IMG/VR virus record: IMGVR_UViG_3300042392_000746
Coordinates: 1 to 41,149 of that record
Source: a virus
Length of the DNA: 41,149 nt
Strand: one strand, 5' to 3'
Under the pieces are notes generated by a model that was not told where the DNA came from, made no database searches, and saw only the letters and a list, made by a program, of their open reading frames with translations. Within the stretch, counting starts at the first letter, position 1, and each line of letters begins with the position of its first letter. Positions 29,233 through 38,546 of the stretch are shown in pieces. The position numbers and the translations under genes were made by a program.

Positions 29233-29241
29233 GGCTACGCC

Positions 29242-30954
29242 ATGAGCGCAACTCTTTCTCCCCCTCCAAAGTTGCAGTTCTTCACTGCTGGCGGCATCCC
29301 GCTGGTCGGTGGGCACTTGTACACCTACGCGGCAGGCACCACCACCCCCTTGGCGACCTACACCGACGCTAGCGGCACCACGCAGAACCCGGTGGACATC
29401 GAACTTGACGCCCGAGGCGAGGCGCCCAACGGTGTGTGGCTGAACGGCGCAGCGTACAAGTTCGTGTTGGCGTCTGCTGACGCTCCTGCGGTTCCCATCT
29501 GGACTGTCGACAACATCGAAGCGCAAGAGGCTATCAACGACCTGCTTGCGTTTGAGGCACTGCTGGCCGGCAGCACAGGCTCGACTCTGGTTGGCTTCAC
29601 GCAGACCGGGCCAGGCACCACGCGCACGGTCCAGAGCAAACTAAGCGACTCCTACAGCGTTGCCGACTTCGGGTTCTCCACCAGCGGCAGCGCCGCCGCC
29701 AACACCACTGCGTTTGCCAACGCTTGGAACGTTTCTCGCCAACTGACCATCCCGGCAGGAACCTACAACGTTACCAGTCTGCCCAACTTTGCAATCTTGG
29801 GCGCTCGCATCTACGGCATTGGGCGGGTTGTGCTCAACATCACCGGCGCTGGGCCGGGGCTGGTTGTTGATGCTGGAGCGGCTCCATCCACTACGGTTGT
29901 GCAAGACATTGTGATTGACAACCTGACGATCAACTGCACAGGCGCAGCGACCATCGGCGTCTTCATCCGGGGCATCACGCACAGCCAGTTTAATCGGCTG
30001 CGGCCTATCAATTTCCCCGCCTACGCCATGCTGTGCAACTTCATGGTGTCCAACTCGTTCTATGACTTTTGCCATTCTGGCAATGAGCCTGGCCTCGTTA
30101 CACCATCTGTGATTGGTGTTGGTCTTGGCTTGCGCAATGCTGGCGAACAATGTTCTAACTGCACTTGGATCAACCTCATCATCGAGGGGACCAGCGGCAA
30201 CGGGCTGGTGTTGGACGAAACCGCCATGAACACCTTTGTCGGTGGAACGGTTGAGGGCAACGGTTTTACCTCCGGCTACGGCGGCATCCTCATTGGTCCC
30301 AATAACAGTGAAAACACGTTTATTGGAATGGACCTTGAGGCCAACGGTATTCTTGGAGACGCGACAACGTTCCACATCAAGAATTCTGGCCTAAGAACTT
30401 CGTTCATTAACGTCCTAGCCGACAACACTTTGAGCGGGCTTGTGTGGATGTATGGCGGCAACAGCGCGGCGTTTCATGGCGGGGAAATTTACAATCTACA
30501 GATTGACGCGGGCGTCAAGAACACCGTTACCTATGGCTTAGGCTACAACGGCACCATCACCAACAACGGCACCGACACCCGCCACATTCAACTCTTCAAC
30601 ATCACCGGCGCAACCACGCTGCCCGACTCCTACGTCACCAAGAGCACTTGGACACCGGTTGCAACCAATCTGACGATTGTTGGCACTCCGACCTATGTCG
30701 GCACCTTTGAGCGCATTGGTGACTTCGTCAGCTTCACGATTCGCGTGACCAGCACCACCAGCACCGCAGCGACGGCAGGTACAACCTCTTTCAGCACGCC
30801 CACCTCGACCGTGGTGGCTGGCACTTGCGTTGCCGCATCGAACGTCACGGCACTTGGGTTCGGCACCGGCTTGGTCAACAGCAACGTCATCTATGTGCCG
30901 ACCTGGGCGGCAAGCGCCGACGTTGTCATCACTGGTCAATATTTCGCAGCATAA
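29242..30954 (+). CDS. Tailspike with parallel beta-helix
   Basis: The 570-residue protein has an N-terminal virion-anchor domain (PPKLQFFTAGGIPLVGGHLY, TYTDASGTTQNPVDIELDARG) seen in many spikes. From about residue 135 it continues YSVADFGFSTSGSAAANT, the usual entry to a pectate-lyase-like beta-helix, with rungs such as VVQDIVIDNLTINCTGAAT and CTWINLIIEGTSGNGLV. The C-terminal 100 residues look like a separate beta domain. Such spikes bind and often cleave surface polysaccharide; catalytic residues cannot be assigned. Confidence 0.86.
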   Translation: MSATLSPPPKLQFFTAGGIPLVGGHLYTYAAGTTTPLATYTDASGTTQNPVDIELDARGEAPNGVWLNGAAYKFVLASADAPAVPIWTVDNIEAQEAINDLLAFEALLAGSTGSTLVGFTQTGPGTTRTVQSKLSDSYSVADFGFSTSGSAAANTTAFANAWNVSRQLTIPAGTYNVTSLPNFAILGARIYGIGRVVLNITGAGPGLVVDAGAAPSTTVVQDIVIDNLTINCTGAATIGVFIRGITHSQFNRLRPINFPAYAMLCNFMVSNSFYDFCHSGNEPGLVTPSVIGVGLGLRNAGEQCSNCTWINLIIEGTSGNGLVLDETAMNTFVGGTVEGNGFTSGYGGILIGPNNSENTFIGMDLEANGILGDATTFHIKNSGLRTSFINVLADNTLSGLVWMYGGNSAAFHGGEIYNLQIDAGVKNTVTYGLGYNGTITNNGTDTRHIQLFNITGATTLPDSYVTKSTWTPVATNLTIVGTPTYVGTFERIGDFVSFTIRVTSTTSTAATAGTTSFSTPTSTVVAGTCVAASNVTALGFGTGLVNSNVIYVPTWAASADVVITGQYFAA

Positions 30955-30963
30955 GGAGCCATC

Positions 30964-32136
30964 ATGGCCGGCGTCAAAATATCAAACCTTCCTGCAGCCG
31001 GTGCAATCACCGGCACTGAGCTTGTCGCAGTGGTGCAGGGCGGCGTCACCAAGCAGTCAACGGTTACCGCCACGCAGACCACCGTATCTGGCGGCACTAC
31101 CGGCCTGACACCGGCGACCGCAACTGCTGGCGCCGTTACGCTTGCTGGCACCTTGGCAGTTGCCAATGGCGGTACGAACGCTACCGCAACGCCTACGGCG
31201 GGCGCTGTGCCTTACGGCACCGGCACAGCCTACGCATTCTCTGCCGTCGGCACTGCGGGCCAGGTTCTGCAATCAAACGGCGCAAGCGCCCCGACTTGGG
31301 CAACGGTAACAGGGACTGGCACCGTCACCAGCGTAGCAGCTACCGTACCGGCGTTTCTGAGCGTCACCGGGTCGCCAATCACTACTGCTGGAACGCTTGC
31401 CCTTGCCTACTCCGGCACGGCGATCCCGGTGGCCAACGGCGGTACAAACGCTATCACCGCCAGCATTGCATCGTTCAACAACATCACTGGATACACAGCG
31501 GCAGGCGCAACGGGCACCACAAGTACCAACCTAGTCTTTTCGGAGTCTCCTTCGCTTACCGGCACTGTTGCCATTCCGACCAAAGTTCTGGTGGGTGGGC
31601 CTACGTCTAGCGCAAGTGCATTTGGCGTTCAAGTGTTTGGGGCTGCTACTACGTTTGCACCCAGCATAATACAACGAGGCTATTCCGACACCGCTGCCAG
31701 CGCTGCCGTATATATTCTTAAAACTCGCGGCACAACGGCTACGTCCACCACTGCGGTGCAGCAAAACGACTCGCTTGGCGCGTGGTTGTTTGGCGGCGCA
31801 GATGGCACAAGCAATCAATTCCTAGCCAACATGTCGGTGTATGTTGACGGTGCGGTGTCTGCGGGAACTGTCCCTACAGCCTTCTCGTTTGCCACCGGCA
31901 CCAACAACAGCACCCTGCCGCCAGTGGCTAGGATGCAGATCAGCAGCACCGGCAACATTGGCTTCAACAACGGACAACCCGCTGTCTGGGGCACCAATGC
32001 TGAAAAAGTCATCGGCATTGGCGACGGCACCGCGCCGACAACCTCCCCAGCAGGCATGGGCCAACTCTACGTCGAGGCCGGCGCTCTCAAATACCGGGGC
32101 TCATCGGGCACCGTCACCACGATTGCAGCGGCATGA
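30964..32136 (+). CDS. Tail-fibre-like protein sharing modules with two others
   Basis: AAGGAG precedes the ATG. The 390-residue protein starts [20 protein letters not shown], homologous to the 19752 fibre start. [19 protein letters not shown] and [20 protein letters not shown] match the 28522 fibre. The rest is Gly/Thr/Ala-rich beta structure with [15 protein letters not shown] near the C-terminus, usual in trimeric fibres. Likely part of the adsorption apparatus. Confidence 0.83.
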   Translation: MAGVKISNLPAAGAITGTELVAVVQGGVTKQSTVTATQTTVSGGTTGLTPATATAGAVTLAGTLAVANGGTNATATPTAGAVPYGTGTAYAFSAVGTAGQVLQSNGASAPTWATVTGTGTVTSVAATVPAFLSVTGSPITTAGTLALAYSGTAIPVANGGTNAITASIASFNNITGYTAAGATGTTSTNLVFSESPSLTGTVAIPTKVLVGGPTSSASAFGVQVFGAATTFAPSIIQRGYSDTAASAAVYILKTRGTTATSTTAVQQNDSLGAWLFGGADGTSNQFLANMSVYVDGAVSAGTVPTAFSFATGTNNSTLPPVARMQISSTGNIGFNNGQPAVWGTNAEKVIGIGDGTAPTTSPAGMGQLYVEAGALKYRGSSGTVTTIAAA

Positions 32137-32375
32137 AAACTCCAGCCTGGCAAAGAGCCGAAGGAAAGAACCCCGAGGGCGGCTTGAACGCCAAGGGCCG
32201 CGCCTCGTACAACAAGGCCAACCCCGGCAAGCCTGGGTTGAAGCCACCGCAACCCGAGGGTGGGGCGCGCAAGGACTCGTTCTGCGCTAGGATGGGCGGC
32301 GTGCCTGGCCCGATGAAGGACGCCAAGGGCGAGCCTACCCGCAAGGCGCTGGCGCTTAAAAAATGGAAATGTTGA
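32133..32375 (+). CDS. DUF6321-like small basic protein
   Basis: The ATG overlaps the preceding TGA as ATGA. The 80-residue protein begins [20 protein letters not shown] and has [18 protein letters not shown] and [13 protein letters not shown], the layout of DUF6321 as I remember it. It is lysine-rich and Gly/Pro-rich, so largely unstructured. It overlaps the next gene by 13 nt. Function unknown; usually in virion blocks. Confidence 0.85.
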   Translation: MKTPAWQRAEGKNPEGGLNAKGRASYNKANPGKPGLKPPQPEGGARKDSFCARMGGVPGPMKDAKGEPTRKALALKKWKC

Positions 32376-32668
32376 TCCATCACCACTTCAGTTCAGGTGT
32401 GTACGCCAAGGAGGCGCGCATTCCTGCGGGCTACTTGTGTGTGCAGCACAAGCACAAGTTTGACCACCTGTCTATCTTGGCTACTGGGTCGGTTGAACTG
32501 CTGGTTGATGATAAAGTATCGGTTGTTCACGCTCCTGCGTGCTTGACAATTAAAGCGGGGAAAGTCCATAGCATCCGCGCCATTACAGACGTGATGTGGT
32601 ACTGCATCCACGCCACCGATTGCACCGACATCGAATCTGTCGATGAAGTCTTGATAGAGGAGCATTAA
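32363..32668 (+). CDS. Small cupin-fold protein
   Basis: The 101-residue protein reads YLCVQHKHKFDHLSILATGSVELLV, the H-x-H...(E/Q)...G pattern of cupin motif 1, and CLTIKAGKVHSIRAI, with a later histidine as cupin motif 2. This suggests a metal-binding beta-barrel. Cupins are rare among morphogenesis genes, so it may be an enzyme, metal-binding structural part or host-acquired gene. It starts at the ATG at 32363 (ATG 32369 also possible). Confidence 0.75.
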   Translation: MEMLIHHHFSSGVYAKEARIPAGYLCVQHKHKFDHLSILATGSVELLVDDKVSVVHAPACLTIKAGKVHSIRAITDVMWYCIHATDCTDIESVDEVLIEEH

Positions 32669-32669
32669 C

Positions 32670-33386
32670 GTGCCTTTCGCCTTCCTTATCCCCGCTGCTG
32701 CCAGCCTCATCGGCGGCAAGATGTCTTCCGACGCCGCGTCCGATGCCGCTGCTCAAGCCAACGCTCAGAACCAAAGAGGGCTTGATCTTCAGCGGGAGAT
32801 GTTCGACGAACAGAAGCGTCTTTCAGAACCGTATCGCCAGGCCGGCCTGACTGGTCAGAACCGACTGATGGAGATGCTGGGGCTAGGCGGCGACACTGGT
32901 GCAGCGGGGTATGGCAGGTACGCCAAAGACTTCAGCATGCAGGACTACCAGCAAGACCCCGGCTATGCCTTCCGGTTGAGCGAGGGACTGAAGCAGTTGG
33001 GTAGCCAGGCCCGCGCCCAAGGCGGCGCTGGCGGTGGCCGTACGATGATGGGGATGCAAAACTACGCGCAAGGTCTTGCCTCGCAAGAGTACGGCAACGC
33101 TTTCAACCGCTACCAGACCAACCGCCAGAACCAACTGGCACCGTTGGGTAGCCTGATGTCGTCCGGTCAGGCGGCAGCGGTTGGGCAAGCTGGCCAAGCA
33201 GGCCAGTACGGCGCCAACGCAAGCAATATGCTAAGTCAGATGGGCGTCAATACTGGCGGTGCTACCCTCGCCGGCAGTTCAGCGTATGGTAAAGCAATCG
33301 GGGATATTGGCGCGCAGTTCGGACGAAGCCCGCCAAATTTTAACAACATGTTTGGCGGCGGCGTACCTTACGAAGGGACTTACTAA
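32670..33386 (+). CDS. Ejection/DNA transfer protein, gp7-like
   Basis: It starts at a GTG. The first 20 residues form a hydrophobic stretch (FAFLIPAAASLIGGKMSSDA), then comes an Ala/Gln-rich helix and a Gly-rich region with repeats like GQAAAVGQAGQAGQYG. This is the usual appearance of P22 gp7-type injection proteins (hydrophobic start, helices, glycine-rich middle). It should exit the head with the DNA. It overlaps the next gene by one base (TAATG). Confidence 0.8.
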   Translation: MPFAFLIPAAASLIGGKMSSDAASDAAAQANAQNQRGLDLQREMFDEQKRLSEPYRQAGLTGQNRLMEMLGLGGDTGAAGYGRYAKDFSMQDYQQDPGYAFRLSEGLKQLGSQARAQGGAGGGRTMMGMQNYAQGLASQEYGNAFNRYQTNRQNQLAPLGSLMSSGQAAAVGQAGQAGQYGANASNMLSQMGVNTGGATLAGSSAYGKAIGDIGAQFGRSPPNFNNMFGGGVPYEGTY

Positions 33387-34705
33387 TGGCTGCTCTTGAT
33401 TTCTCCCAGCTTACGTCGCAGCCAAGTTTTGGAGAGCGATACGCGCAAGGCCAGCAACAAGCGTTGCAAAATCAGCTAGCCAAGCAGCAGATGCAAATGC
33501 AGTCCGAGAATGCTCTCGGTTTGCGAGAAGAACGGTCTGCATTAGCTGACCAACGCCGCGCCGCAACAGAAGGCGCCGCGCAAAGGCAAGCGTTCTTAAC
33601 TGGACTTGGCGCAAAAATGAGCGAGGGCGGGCACAAATTGGATCGCCCTACGCTGTCCAGTATGCTGCAATTCGGGTTGATGAACAAAGAAGGCAGCGTA
33701 GTAGAACTAGCTACCAAAGGTCTTCGTGCGCTAGATGAAGAAGATGTGTACAGCACGGAATCCGCAAGGCTGGGGGCAGGCGCAACAGATCAAAATTTTA
33801 CGCCCGATCAGATACGAAACATGCTTGTCAGCCCAAGCGCGGGCATGCGCGAACGAGGTAGAGCGTTGGCGCAAATGACGCCAAAAGACGCCCTACTCCC
33901 GCCGGACGTAGAAGCGCAACGAATTCGCATGGAGCTTGCTAAACGCCCAGAACCGGTAGACCGCCTACTCCCGCCGGACGTAGAAGCACAAAGACTCCGT
34001 ATGGCTGCGGCTGCCCGCGCACCAGCGCAGCCTCGCGCTGAATCAGCCCCAGTGCCGGTAGTCGATCCCGCTACAGGTAAGCCAATTCTTGTCAGCCGCG
34101 AACGCGCAATTGCGGAAGGGATGACGCCTGCATCTGCGCAAGAAGGATTGGCTCCAAAAGAAATCCAGCAACGCGAAGCCAAATATCCTCAAGCCACTTC
34201 GGCGCTTAAAACGTTTGAGTCAAAAACTGATTCATTGGTAATTGACCTAGAAAAATTGGCAAACCATCCAGGGTTGTCCGGTATTTCTGGTCTTATCTAT
34301 GGCCGCACACCTGCGGTCACAAAAGAAGCCCGTGCGGCCCAAGCGTTGTACGACAGTATTGTGGCGCGTGGTGGTTTTGCAGAATTGCAATCCATGCGTG
34401 CGGCTTCGCCAACTGGCGGGGCGCTAGGCAACGTGTCTAACCAAGAAGGTCAATATTTGCGCGATGCGTTTGCGCCAATTAACCGCACGCAAGACACGGG
34501 CGACTTAAAAAGAGCTTTGTCAGACGCCGCCAATGTAGCTCGCGTATCCAAACAACGTATGCGAGACGCATACGACATGACTTATGATTATAAGACAGGC
34601 GGGGCGCCGCCAAGCCAAGCTAGACCTGCTGCGGGGCAAAACGCGCTATCGCCCGCAGAACAAACCGAACTCGATCAGCTTCGCAAAAGATTTGGCGGTA
34701 AATAA
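33386..34705 (+). CDS. Putative second ejection protein
   Basis: The 439-residue protein is helical and Gln/Ala-rich at the start (QGQQQALQNQLAKQQMQMQ) with a long coiled-coil-like region. LLPPDVEAQRIRMELAKR and LLPPDVEAQRLRMAAAAR are two copies of an 18-residue repeat 24 codons apart. The rest has KTFESKTDSLVIDLEKLAN and a Pro/Ala linker. Position between gp7-like and the large ejection protein suggests it is injected too. No enzymatic motif. Confidence 0.75.
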   Translation: MAALDFSQLTSQPSFGERYAQGQQQALQNQLAKQQMQMQSENALGLREERSALADQRRAATEGAAQRQAFLTGLGAKMSEGGHKLDRPTLSSMLQFGLMNKEGSVVELATKGLRALDEEDVYSTESARLGAGATDQNFTPDQIRNMLVSPSAGMRERGRALAQMTPKDALLPPDVEAQRIRMELAKRPEPVDRLLPPDVEAQRLRMAAAARAPAQPRAESAPVPVVDPATGKPILVSRERAIAEGMTPASAQEGLAPKEIQQREAKYPQATSALKTFESKTDSLVIDLEKLANHPGLSGISGLIYGRTPAVTKEARAAQALYDSIVARGGFAELQSMRAASPTGGALGNVSNQEGQYLRDAFAPINRTQDTGDLKRALSDAANVARVSKQRMRDAYDMTYDYKTGGAPPSQARPAAGQNALSPAEQTELDQLRKRFGGK

Positions 34706-34707
34706 TT

Positions 34708-37107
34708 ATGGACCCACGCGAAGAATTGGCAGCGCTGCGCCGCATGGCAGAGTTGGAAGCTAAGGCTTCCGGCCAACCAGAACCGACTCGCGGCGCTGCA
34801 ATGAGTGAGATTCCGACCGCTGGTGCGCCGCAAGCGCCTGCGGCAACGCCTGCGTCGCGAATGGATCAGTTCTTCGAAGGCGTGAAGCAGTCCATCCCGG
34901 CACATCTACTGGCCGGTGTAAACCGAGGCGCTCGCGACATCACCGGCACGTTGTTGTCCGCAGTCGGCGGCGCTCCGGCAGAAGCGGCAGAGGCAAAAGC
35001 AAAAGCCGAGTACGATCAACGGTACGGCCAGTCTGCCCTTGCCAGCAGCGCCCGCTTGGGCACCCAGATGGTTGCAACTGCGCCTGTCGGTGGGCTTGTA
35101 GCCGCTCCGCTTACAAAAGTTGCAACGATGGCACCGTCATTGGCTAGGTTCCTGACGCCAGTTGCCACTGCTCTAGAGACATCTGGGTTTGGCCAGACCG
35201 GGTTGACCGGCGTAAAGAACGTTGCTACTCGCGCTGTGGGCGGCGCTGTTCCCGGTGCCATCTCTGCTGGATTGGTGAACCCAGAAGACGCCGGCATGGG
35301 CGCTGCTATTGGCGCAGTAGTTCCTGCCGTTGTAGCACCAGTTGCCAAAATTGGCCTTGAGTTTCGCCGAAAGGTGTTTGCGCCAAAAGAGGCAACTTAC
35401 ATACAGGCAATTGAAGGCAAAGGCCAAGACATCCTCAACGCGCTACGAAGCCCCGAGGCAGTCATTGTGCCTGGCAGCGCCCCTACAGCGGCGCAAGTAG
35501 CTGCGCCTGTAGGTAGCGCCCGGTTCTCTGCGCTTGGGCAGGCGTCTACTGAAGTGCCTGGAATGGCAACCGGGTTTGCCGGCCAAGCTGCGCAAAGCAA
35601 CGCCGCTAGGCTTGCACAAGAAGCGCAGGCGCAAGCGCGTTTTGGCGCTGCTATGGACCGCACCAAGGCAAAGATCGACCGTGGATTGACTGATGTCAGC
35701 CCTCGCGAAGTGGGCGATAGTTTGTTGGGCGCTGCCAAAGCAGAACAAGAAACAGTCAAAAAAGGCGTAATCCAGCCTGCGTACACCGCTGCGTTCAAAG
35801 AAGCCGGCGATGCCGCCATCGATGTGTCGGATGTCGTAGCCAAAGCCGAATCAATCTTAGAGCGCAAACTGTCTAGCTTTGCCCCCGAGTCGGCGCCTGA
35901 CACCGTTCGCAAGTTGCTGTCGTTCAAACCAACTGAACCCCCAGCGCAAGCAATCGGCGGCGGTCTGGTGAGCAAGAACATCAAGGGTGTAGCGCCAAAA
36001 GCTGGCCCGCCCACGGCAACGCTTCAGCAGTTGGACGATCTTCGCAAAGCAGTGAACGCGGACATTGCTGCGGCCAAGTTGGGCACTCAGCCCATGTCGC
36101 CAACTGCGCTGAGAAACCTGTACGACATCCACGGCGCAATCGATGACGCGGTCGGCAAAAGCACCACGCTTCCTGACGTTGCCAAAGAGGCGTATGCAAA
36201 AGCAGTCAACCTGTACCGTACCGAGTACGTCCCTCGATTCAAGACTGGCGTCAACGCAAACCTGTTCAAACAGACCGCGTTGAACGAGCCAAAGGTCAAT
36301 GCGGACGATGTCATCACCAAGTTCTTCAGCAAAGATGGCGAGCGCGAAGCCGGCCAGTTTGTAGACCTTTTTGGCAAGAACCCAGACGCCATGAAGGTGG
36401 CGCGGTCGGGCATTGAAGACCTGTACCGGCGCAAGGTGACAGATGAACTTGGCAACGTCATCCCATCGAAGCAAGCGCAGTTCATGAAGGACTACGCTCG
36501 CCCGTTGGGCATCCTTGACAATGCCGGCATGAACCTGACGCAGCGCCTCGATGTCATCAACAAAGACGCGGCGCGGCTGGCTCGCATTAACCAGATGGCA
36601 AAGGATAGCGGCAACAAGTTGCGTCCCCCTTTGCCGCCAGGCGCCAACGCGCTTGCGGTTGAACAGCGTATTGCTGACCTCACCAAGAACATGACGCCGC
36701 AACAGTTGGCCAAAGTAAATTTGGTGCGGGCTGACCTAGCGCGGGAAGCTGAGTATGAAAGCCTGGCAAAAGCTGGCCGGCCTGCCGGTCCAACTGGCGA
36801 GCGTATTGCAACTGAGGTCGGCAAACAAGCCGGTCTTCCGTTGCCTTCGTTTTTGAACCGGACCATCACCGTGTTCAACGGGGTTTTCAAACAACTCTCA
36901 GGTTCTATGGATGAGAAAATGGCGCTGGAACTGGCGCGTGAGATGTCCAACCCTGCGCTGGCAGCGGCGCAAATAGAGTCGGCGATGGCCAACCGCTCAA
37001 AGCAAGACTTGACCAACGCGCTGCTGCGCCGCGCCGCTCGGCCTGCAACCGCAGGCGGCATTCTTGCCAACACAGAGAACAACAATGCCCTCGCTCCCGC
37101 AAGATAA
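34708..37107 (+). CDS. Large putative ejection protein, gp16-like
   Basis: The 799-residue protein is mainly alpha-helical with Ala-rich hydrophobic stretches (VATAPVGGLVAAPL; AGMGAAIGAVVPAVVAP around residues 190-210) that could insert in membranes. Long coiled-coil-like regions follow and a conserved-looking C-terminal block (ITVFNGVFKQLSGSMDEKMA). Large helical proteins of this size at the end of the virion block are typical ejection proteins such as P22 gp16. No lytic transglycosylase motif is visible. Confidence 0.75.
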   Translation: MDPREELAALRRMAELEAKASGQPEPTRGAAMSEIPTAGAPQAPAATPASRMDQFFEGVKQSIPAHLLAGVNRGARDITGTLLSAVGGAPAEAAEAKAKAEYDQRYGQSALASSARLGTQMVATAPVGGLVAAPLTKVATMAPSLARFLTPVATALETSGFGQTGLTGVKNVATRAVGGAVPGAISAGLVNPEDAGMGAAIGAVVPAVVAPVAKIGLEFRRKVFAPKEATYIQAIEGKGQDILNALRSPEAVIVPGSAPTAAQVAAPVGSARFSALGQASTEVPGMATGFAGQAAQSNAARLAQEAQAQARFGAAMDRTKAKIDRGLTDVSPREVGDSLLGAAKAEQETVKKGVIQPAYTAAFKEAGDAAIDVSDVVAKAESILERKLSSFAPESAPDTVRKLLSFKPTEPPAQAIGGGLVSKNIKGVAPKAGPPTATLQQLDDLRKAVNADIAAAKLGTQPMSPTALRNLYDIHGAIDDAVGKSTTLPDVAKEAYAKAVNLYRTEYVPRFKTGVNANLFKQTALNEPKVNADDVITKFFSKDGEREAGQFVDLFGKNPDAMKVARSGIEDLYRRKVTDELGNVIPSKQAQFMKDYARPLGILDNAGMNLTQRLDVINKDAARLARINQMAKDSGNKLRPPLPPGANALAVEQRIADLTKNMTPQQLAKVNLVRADLAREAEYESLAKAGRPAGPTGERIATEVGKQAGLPLPSFLNRTITVFNGVFKQLSGSMDEKMALELAREMSNPALAAAQIESAMANRSKQDLTNALLRRAARPATAGGILANTENNNALAPAR

Positions 37108-37333
37108 GGCCAACCACGCCGTCTACGGCGCGCTGATCTTCCTGCTGGCGCTGGCCATCCTGCGCCGCCCTGACGCAGCCTATGGCCTCGTGGTGCTAGC
37201 CGCAGTGGGCAAGGAGGTGCTCGACTGGCTCTCCAACCAACGGTCAGAGAGGCCCACGCACGGAGTAGAATGGTTCGATGCCCTGGCGACGTGCGCCGGC
37301 GGGGCGGTGCCACTCCTTGCTAGGATGATCTGA
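37085..37333 (+). CDS. 82-aa putative membrane protein
   Basis: It starts at an ATG inside the end of the ejection gene. It reads DKANHAVYGALIFLLALAIL, a first hydrophobic segment, then GLVVLAAVGKEVLDW and a last stretch FDALATCAGGAVPLLARM. The H..YG...GKE..D layout recalls small phage membrane proteins of the YfiM/VanZ-like type. It may aid lysis or entry, but this is inferred. A one-base overlap joins it to the next gene. Confidence 0.7.
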   Translation: MPSLPQDKANHAVYGALIFLLALAILRRPDAAYGLVVLAAVGKEVLDWLSNQRSERPTHGVEWFDALATCAGGAVPLLARMI

Positions 37334-37569
37334 TGGATTCGCAACACCTGATCGACATTGGCCTTGCTACCGCTTGCGCGGTTACCGGCTGGTTCGCAAG
37401 GGAGTTGTGGTCAGCGGTCAAGGAGTTGAAAGCCGACTTGACCCGCCTGTCGGTCGAGCTACCCAAGACCTATGTGACGCGGGACGATTACCGGTCGGAC
37501 CTCAAAGAGATACGCGACCTGCTGGGGCGCATCTTTGACAAGCTTGACGGCAAGGTCGACCGCTCATAG
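37333..37569 (+). CDS. 78-aa anchored coiled-coil protein, spanin candidate
   Basis: A short N-terminal hydrophobic segment (IDIGLATACAVTGWFA) is followed by a charged helical region with heptad-like spacing (LWSAVKELKADLTRLSVEL, LKEIRDLLGRIFDKLD). Such small anchored coiled coils are found in lysis or virion-assembly modules, including i-spanins. No overlapping lipoprotein frame is seen, so a spanin role is weakly supported. It ends convergently with the leftward block, overlapping it by 6 nt. Confidence 0.65.
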   Translation: MDSQHLIDIGLATACAVTGWFARELWSAVKELKADLTRLSVELPKTYVTRDDYRSDLKEIRDLLGRIFDKLDGKVDRS

Positions 37570-37785
37570 CAGCGCCGAGATACCCACAGTCACCATCTCG
37601 CTCTTGAGCTTGCTAGGGTTGGTCTTCGCCATCACCCGCAACGCCACCGCAGCGAACGTCTCGATGCCGGCCCAGGCGTCCTCTAGATGCGGATCATTGA
37701 GCGCCAGGATGTGCGCTCTGATTGTCAAGACGTCAGCCATGTAGGCCTCGCGGATGGCGTCTATCGCTGCTTTAGTTGGTCGCAT
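37564..37785 (-). CDS. 73-aa hypothetical protein
   Basis: I chose the ATG at 37785, whose product begins MRPTKAAIDAIREAYMADVL; the longer frame up to 37974 is the shadow of the next gene. The protein is helical and ends KSEMVTVGISALL. It overlaps the 133-aa gene by 25 nt. It is the last gene of the leftward operon before the convergent virion block. Function unknown. Confidence 0.7.
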   Translation of the reverse strand: MRPTKAAIDAIREAYMADVLTIRAHILALNDPHLEDAWAGIETFAAVALRVMAKTNPSKLKSEMVTVGISALL

Positions 37786-38162
37786 GGAAAGTCCGCTAGT
37801 TGCCACACGCTGTTGGGCGCGTGAATTTTGAAGGGCTTGGCTACCCGCTTTGGCGCCAGTTCTGACGCAGCCTGGCGGGCAGCGATCCTGCGGTCCCGAC
37901 AGGCCTTGTGCTGTAACTTGCGCTTTGTCCAGCGCCCAGCGTCTAGCTCTGCTGCTCGCTCGGGCGACGCCCATCGAGCAGTGACGCCGCTACCGGCCAC
38001 GCCCAGCAGCCGCGCCTTGCGGGCAAAGCACAGAATCTTGCGGGCCTTGTCGAGCGAGATCGCCATGCGCAGGTGCATGTCGACCGTGCTCACACCGTTT
38101 GGGTACTCGCGCACCAGGTTGGCGGCGAGGTGCATCAGCAACTCGGTGTCAGGATGCATCAT
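37761..38162 (-). CDS. 133-aa putative DNA-binding protein
   Basis: The product begins MMHPDTELLMHLAANLV, then VSTVDMHLRMAISLDKARKILCFARKARLL, which could be a winged-helix or HTH unit. A very basic C-terminal half (RWTKRKLQHKACRDRRIAARQ, PKRVAKPFK) ends with the motif NSVWQLADFPCDQL. It may be an early regulator or replication helper. It overlaps the upstream coiled-coil gene by 14 nt. Confidence 0.72.
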   Translation of the reverse strand: MMHPDTELLMHLAANLVREYPNGVSTVDMHLRMAISLDKARKILCFARKARLLGVAGSGVTARWASPERAAELDAGRWTKRKLQHKACRDRRIAARQAASELAPKRVAKPFKIHAPNSVWQLADFPCDQLKQR

Positions 38163-38310
38163 CTCGCACTCGCAGGGTTCCGGTTTCGTGGATCGCCAAT
38201 AGCAACTGCGTAATAACGATCTCTTGGCGTTTGATTTCGTACTTGAGTCGCTCGTTCTCCGCTAAGGCATCGCCTAGCAAGAGGTCTAGGTTTCTCTCGG
38301 TTTCGGTCAC
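38149..38310 (-). CDS. 53-aa coiled-coil protein, GTG start
   Basis: A GTG at 38310 overlaps the preceding TGA as GTGA, and the TGA lies inside the start of the 133-aa gene. The product reads ERNLDLLLGDALAENERLKYEIKRQE, a clear heptad-rich coiled coil, then ITQLLLAIHETG. Coupling with both neighbours supports a real gene; it is too short for common callers. Function unknown. Confidence 0.6.
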   Translation of the reverse strand: MTETERNLDLLLGDALAENERLKYEIKRQEIVITQLLLAIHETGTLRVRDDAS

Positions 38311-38546
38311 GTGTTCTTCTCTTTGAGCTTTGCTTCTGCTTCTCTAATAAACTCCACAACCTCGCTTTTAAACGCAATCACATCTTGTGTGAGTTTATTT
38401 ACATCAGCCTTCGTCAGCCCCTGCCACTCAGGCTTCGTGTAAAGCGGCAAAGCTCGTTGGCCTTGCTGGATGTCGGTTGGGTTATCGGTTACATACACAG
38501 ACTTCCCGTCTTCTGTGTAAACCATCCATGCTATGGGTTCAGTCAC
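38307..38546 (-). CDS. 79-aa hypothetical protein with LYTKPEWQGL motif
   Basis: The product starts EPIAWMVYTEDGKSVYVTDN and has ALPLYTKPEWQGLTKADVNKL, then a charged helix. The LYTKPxWQGL stretch also occurs in the adjacent 38539-38763 gene, so the two are paralogous or share a module. Small proteins starting EP.AWM..T..G are, from memory, common in phage accessory operons. Function unknown. Confidence 0.78.
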   Translation of the reverse strand: MTEPIAWMVYTEDGKSVYVTDNPTDIQQGQRALPLYTKPEWQGLTKADVNKLTQDVIAFKSEVVEFIREAEAKLKEKNT

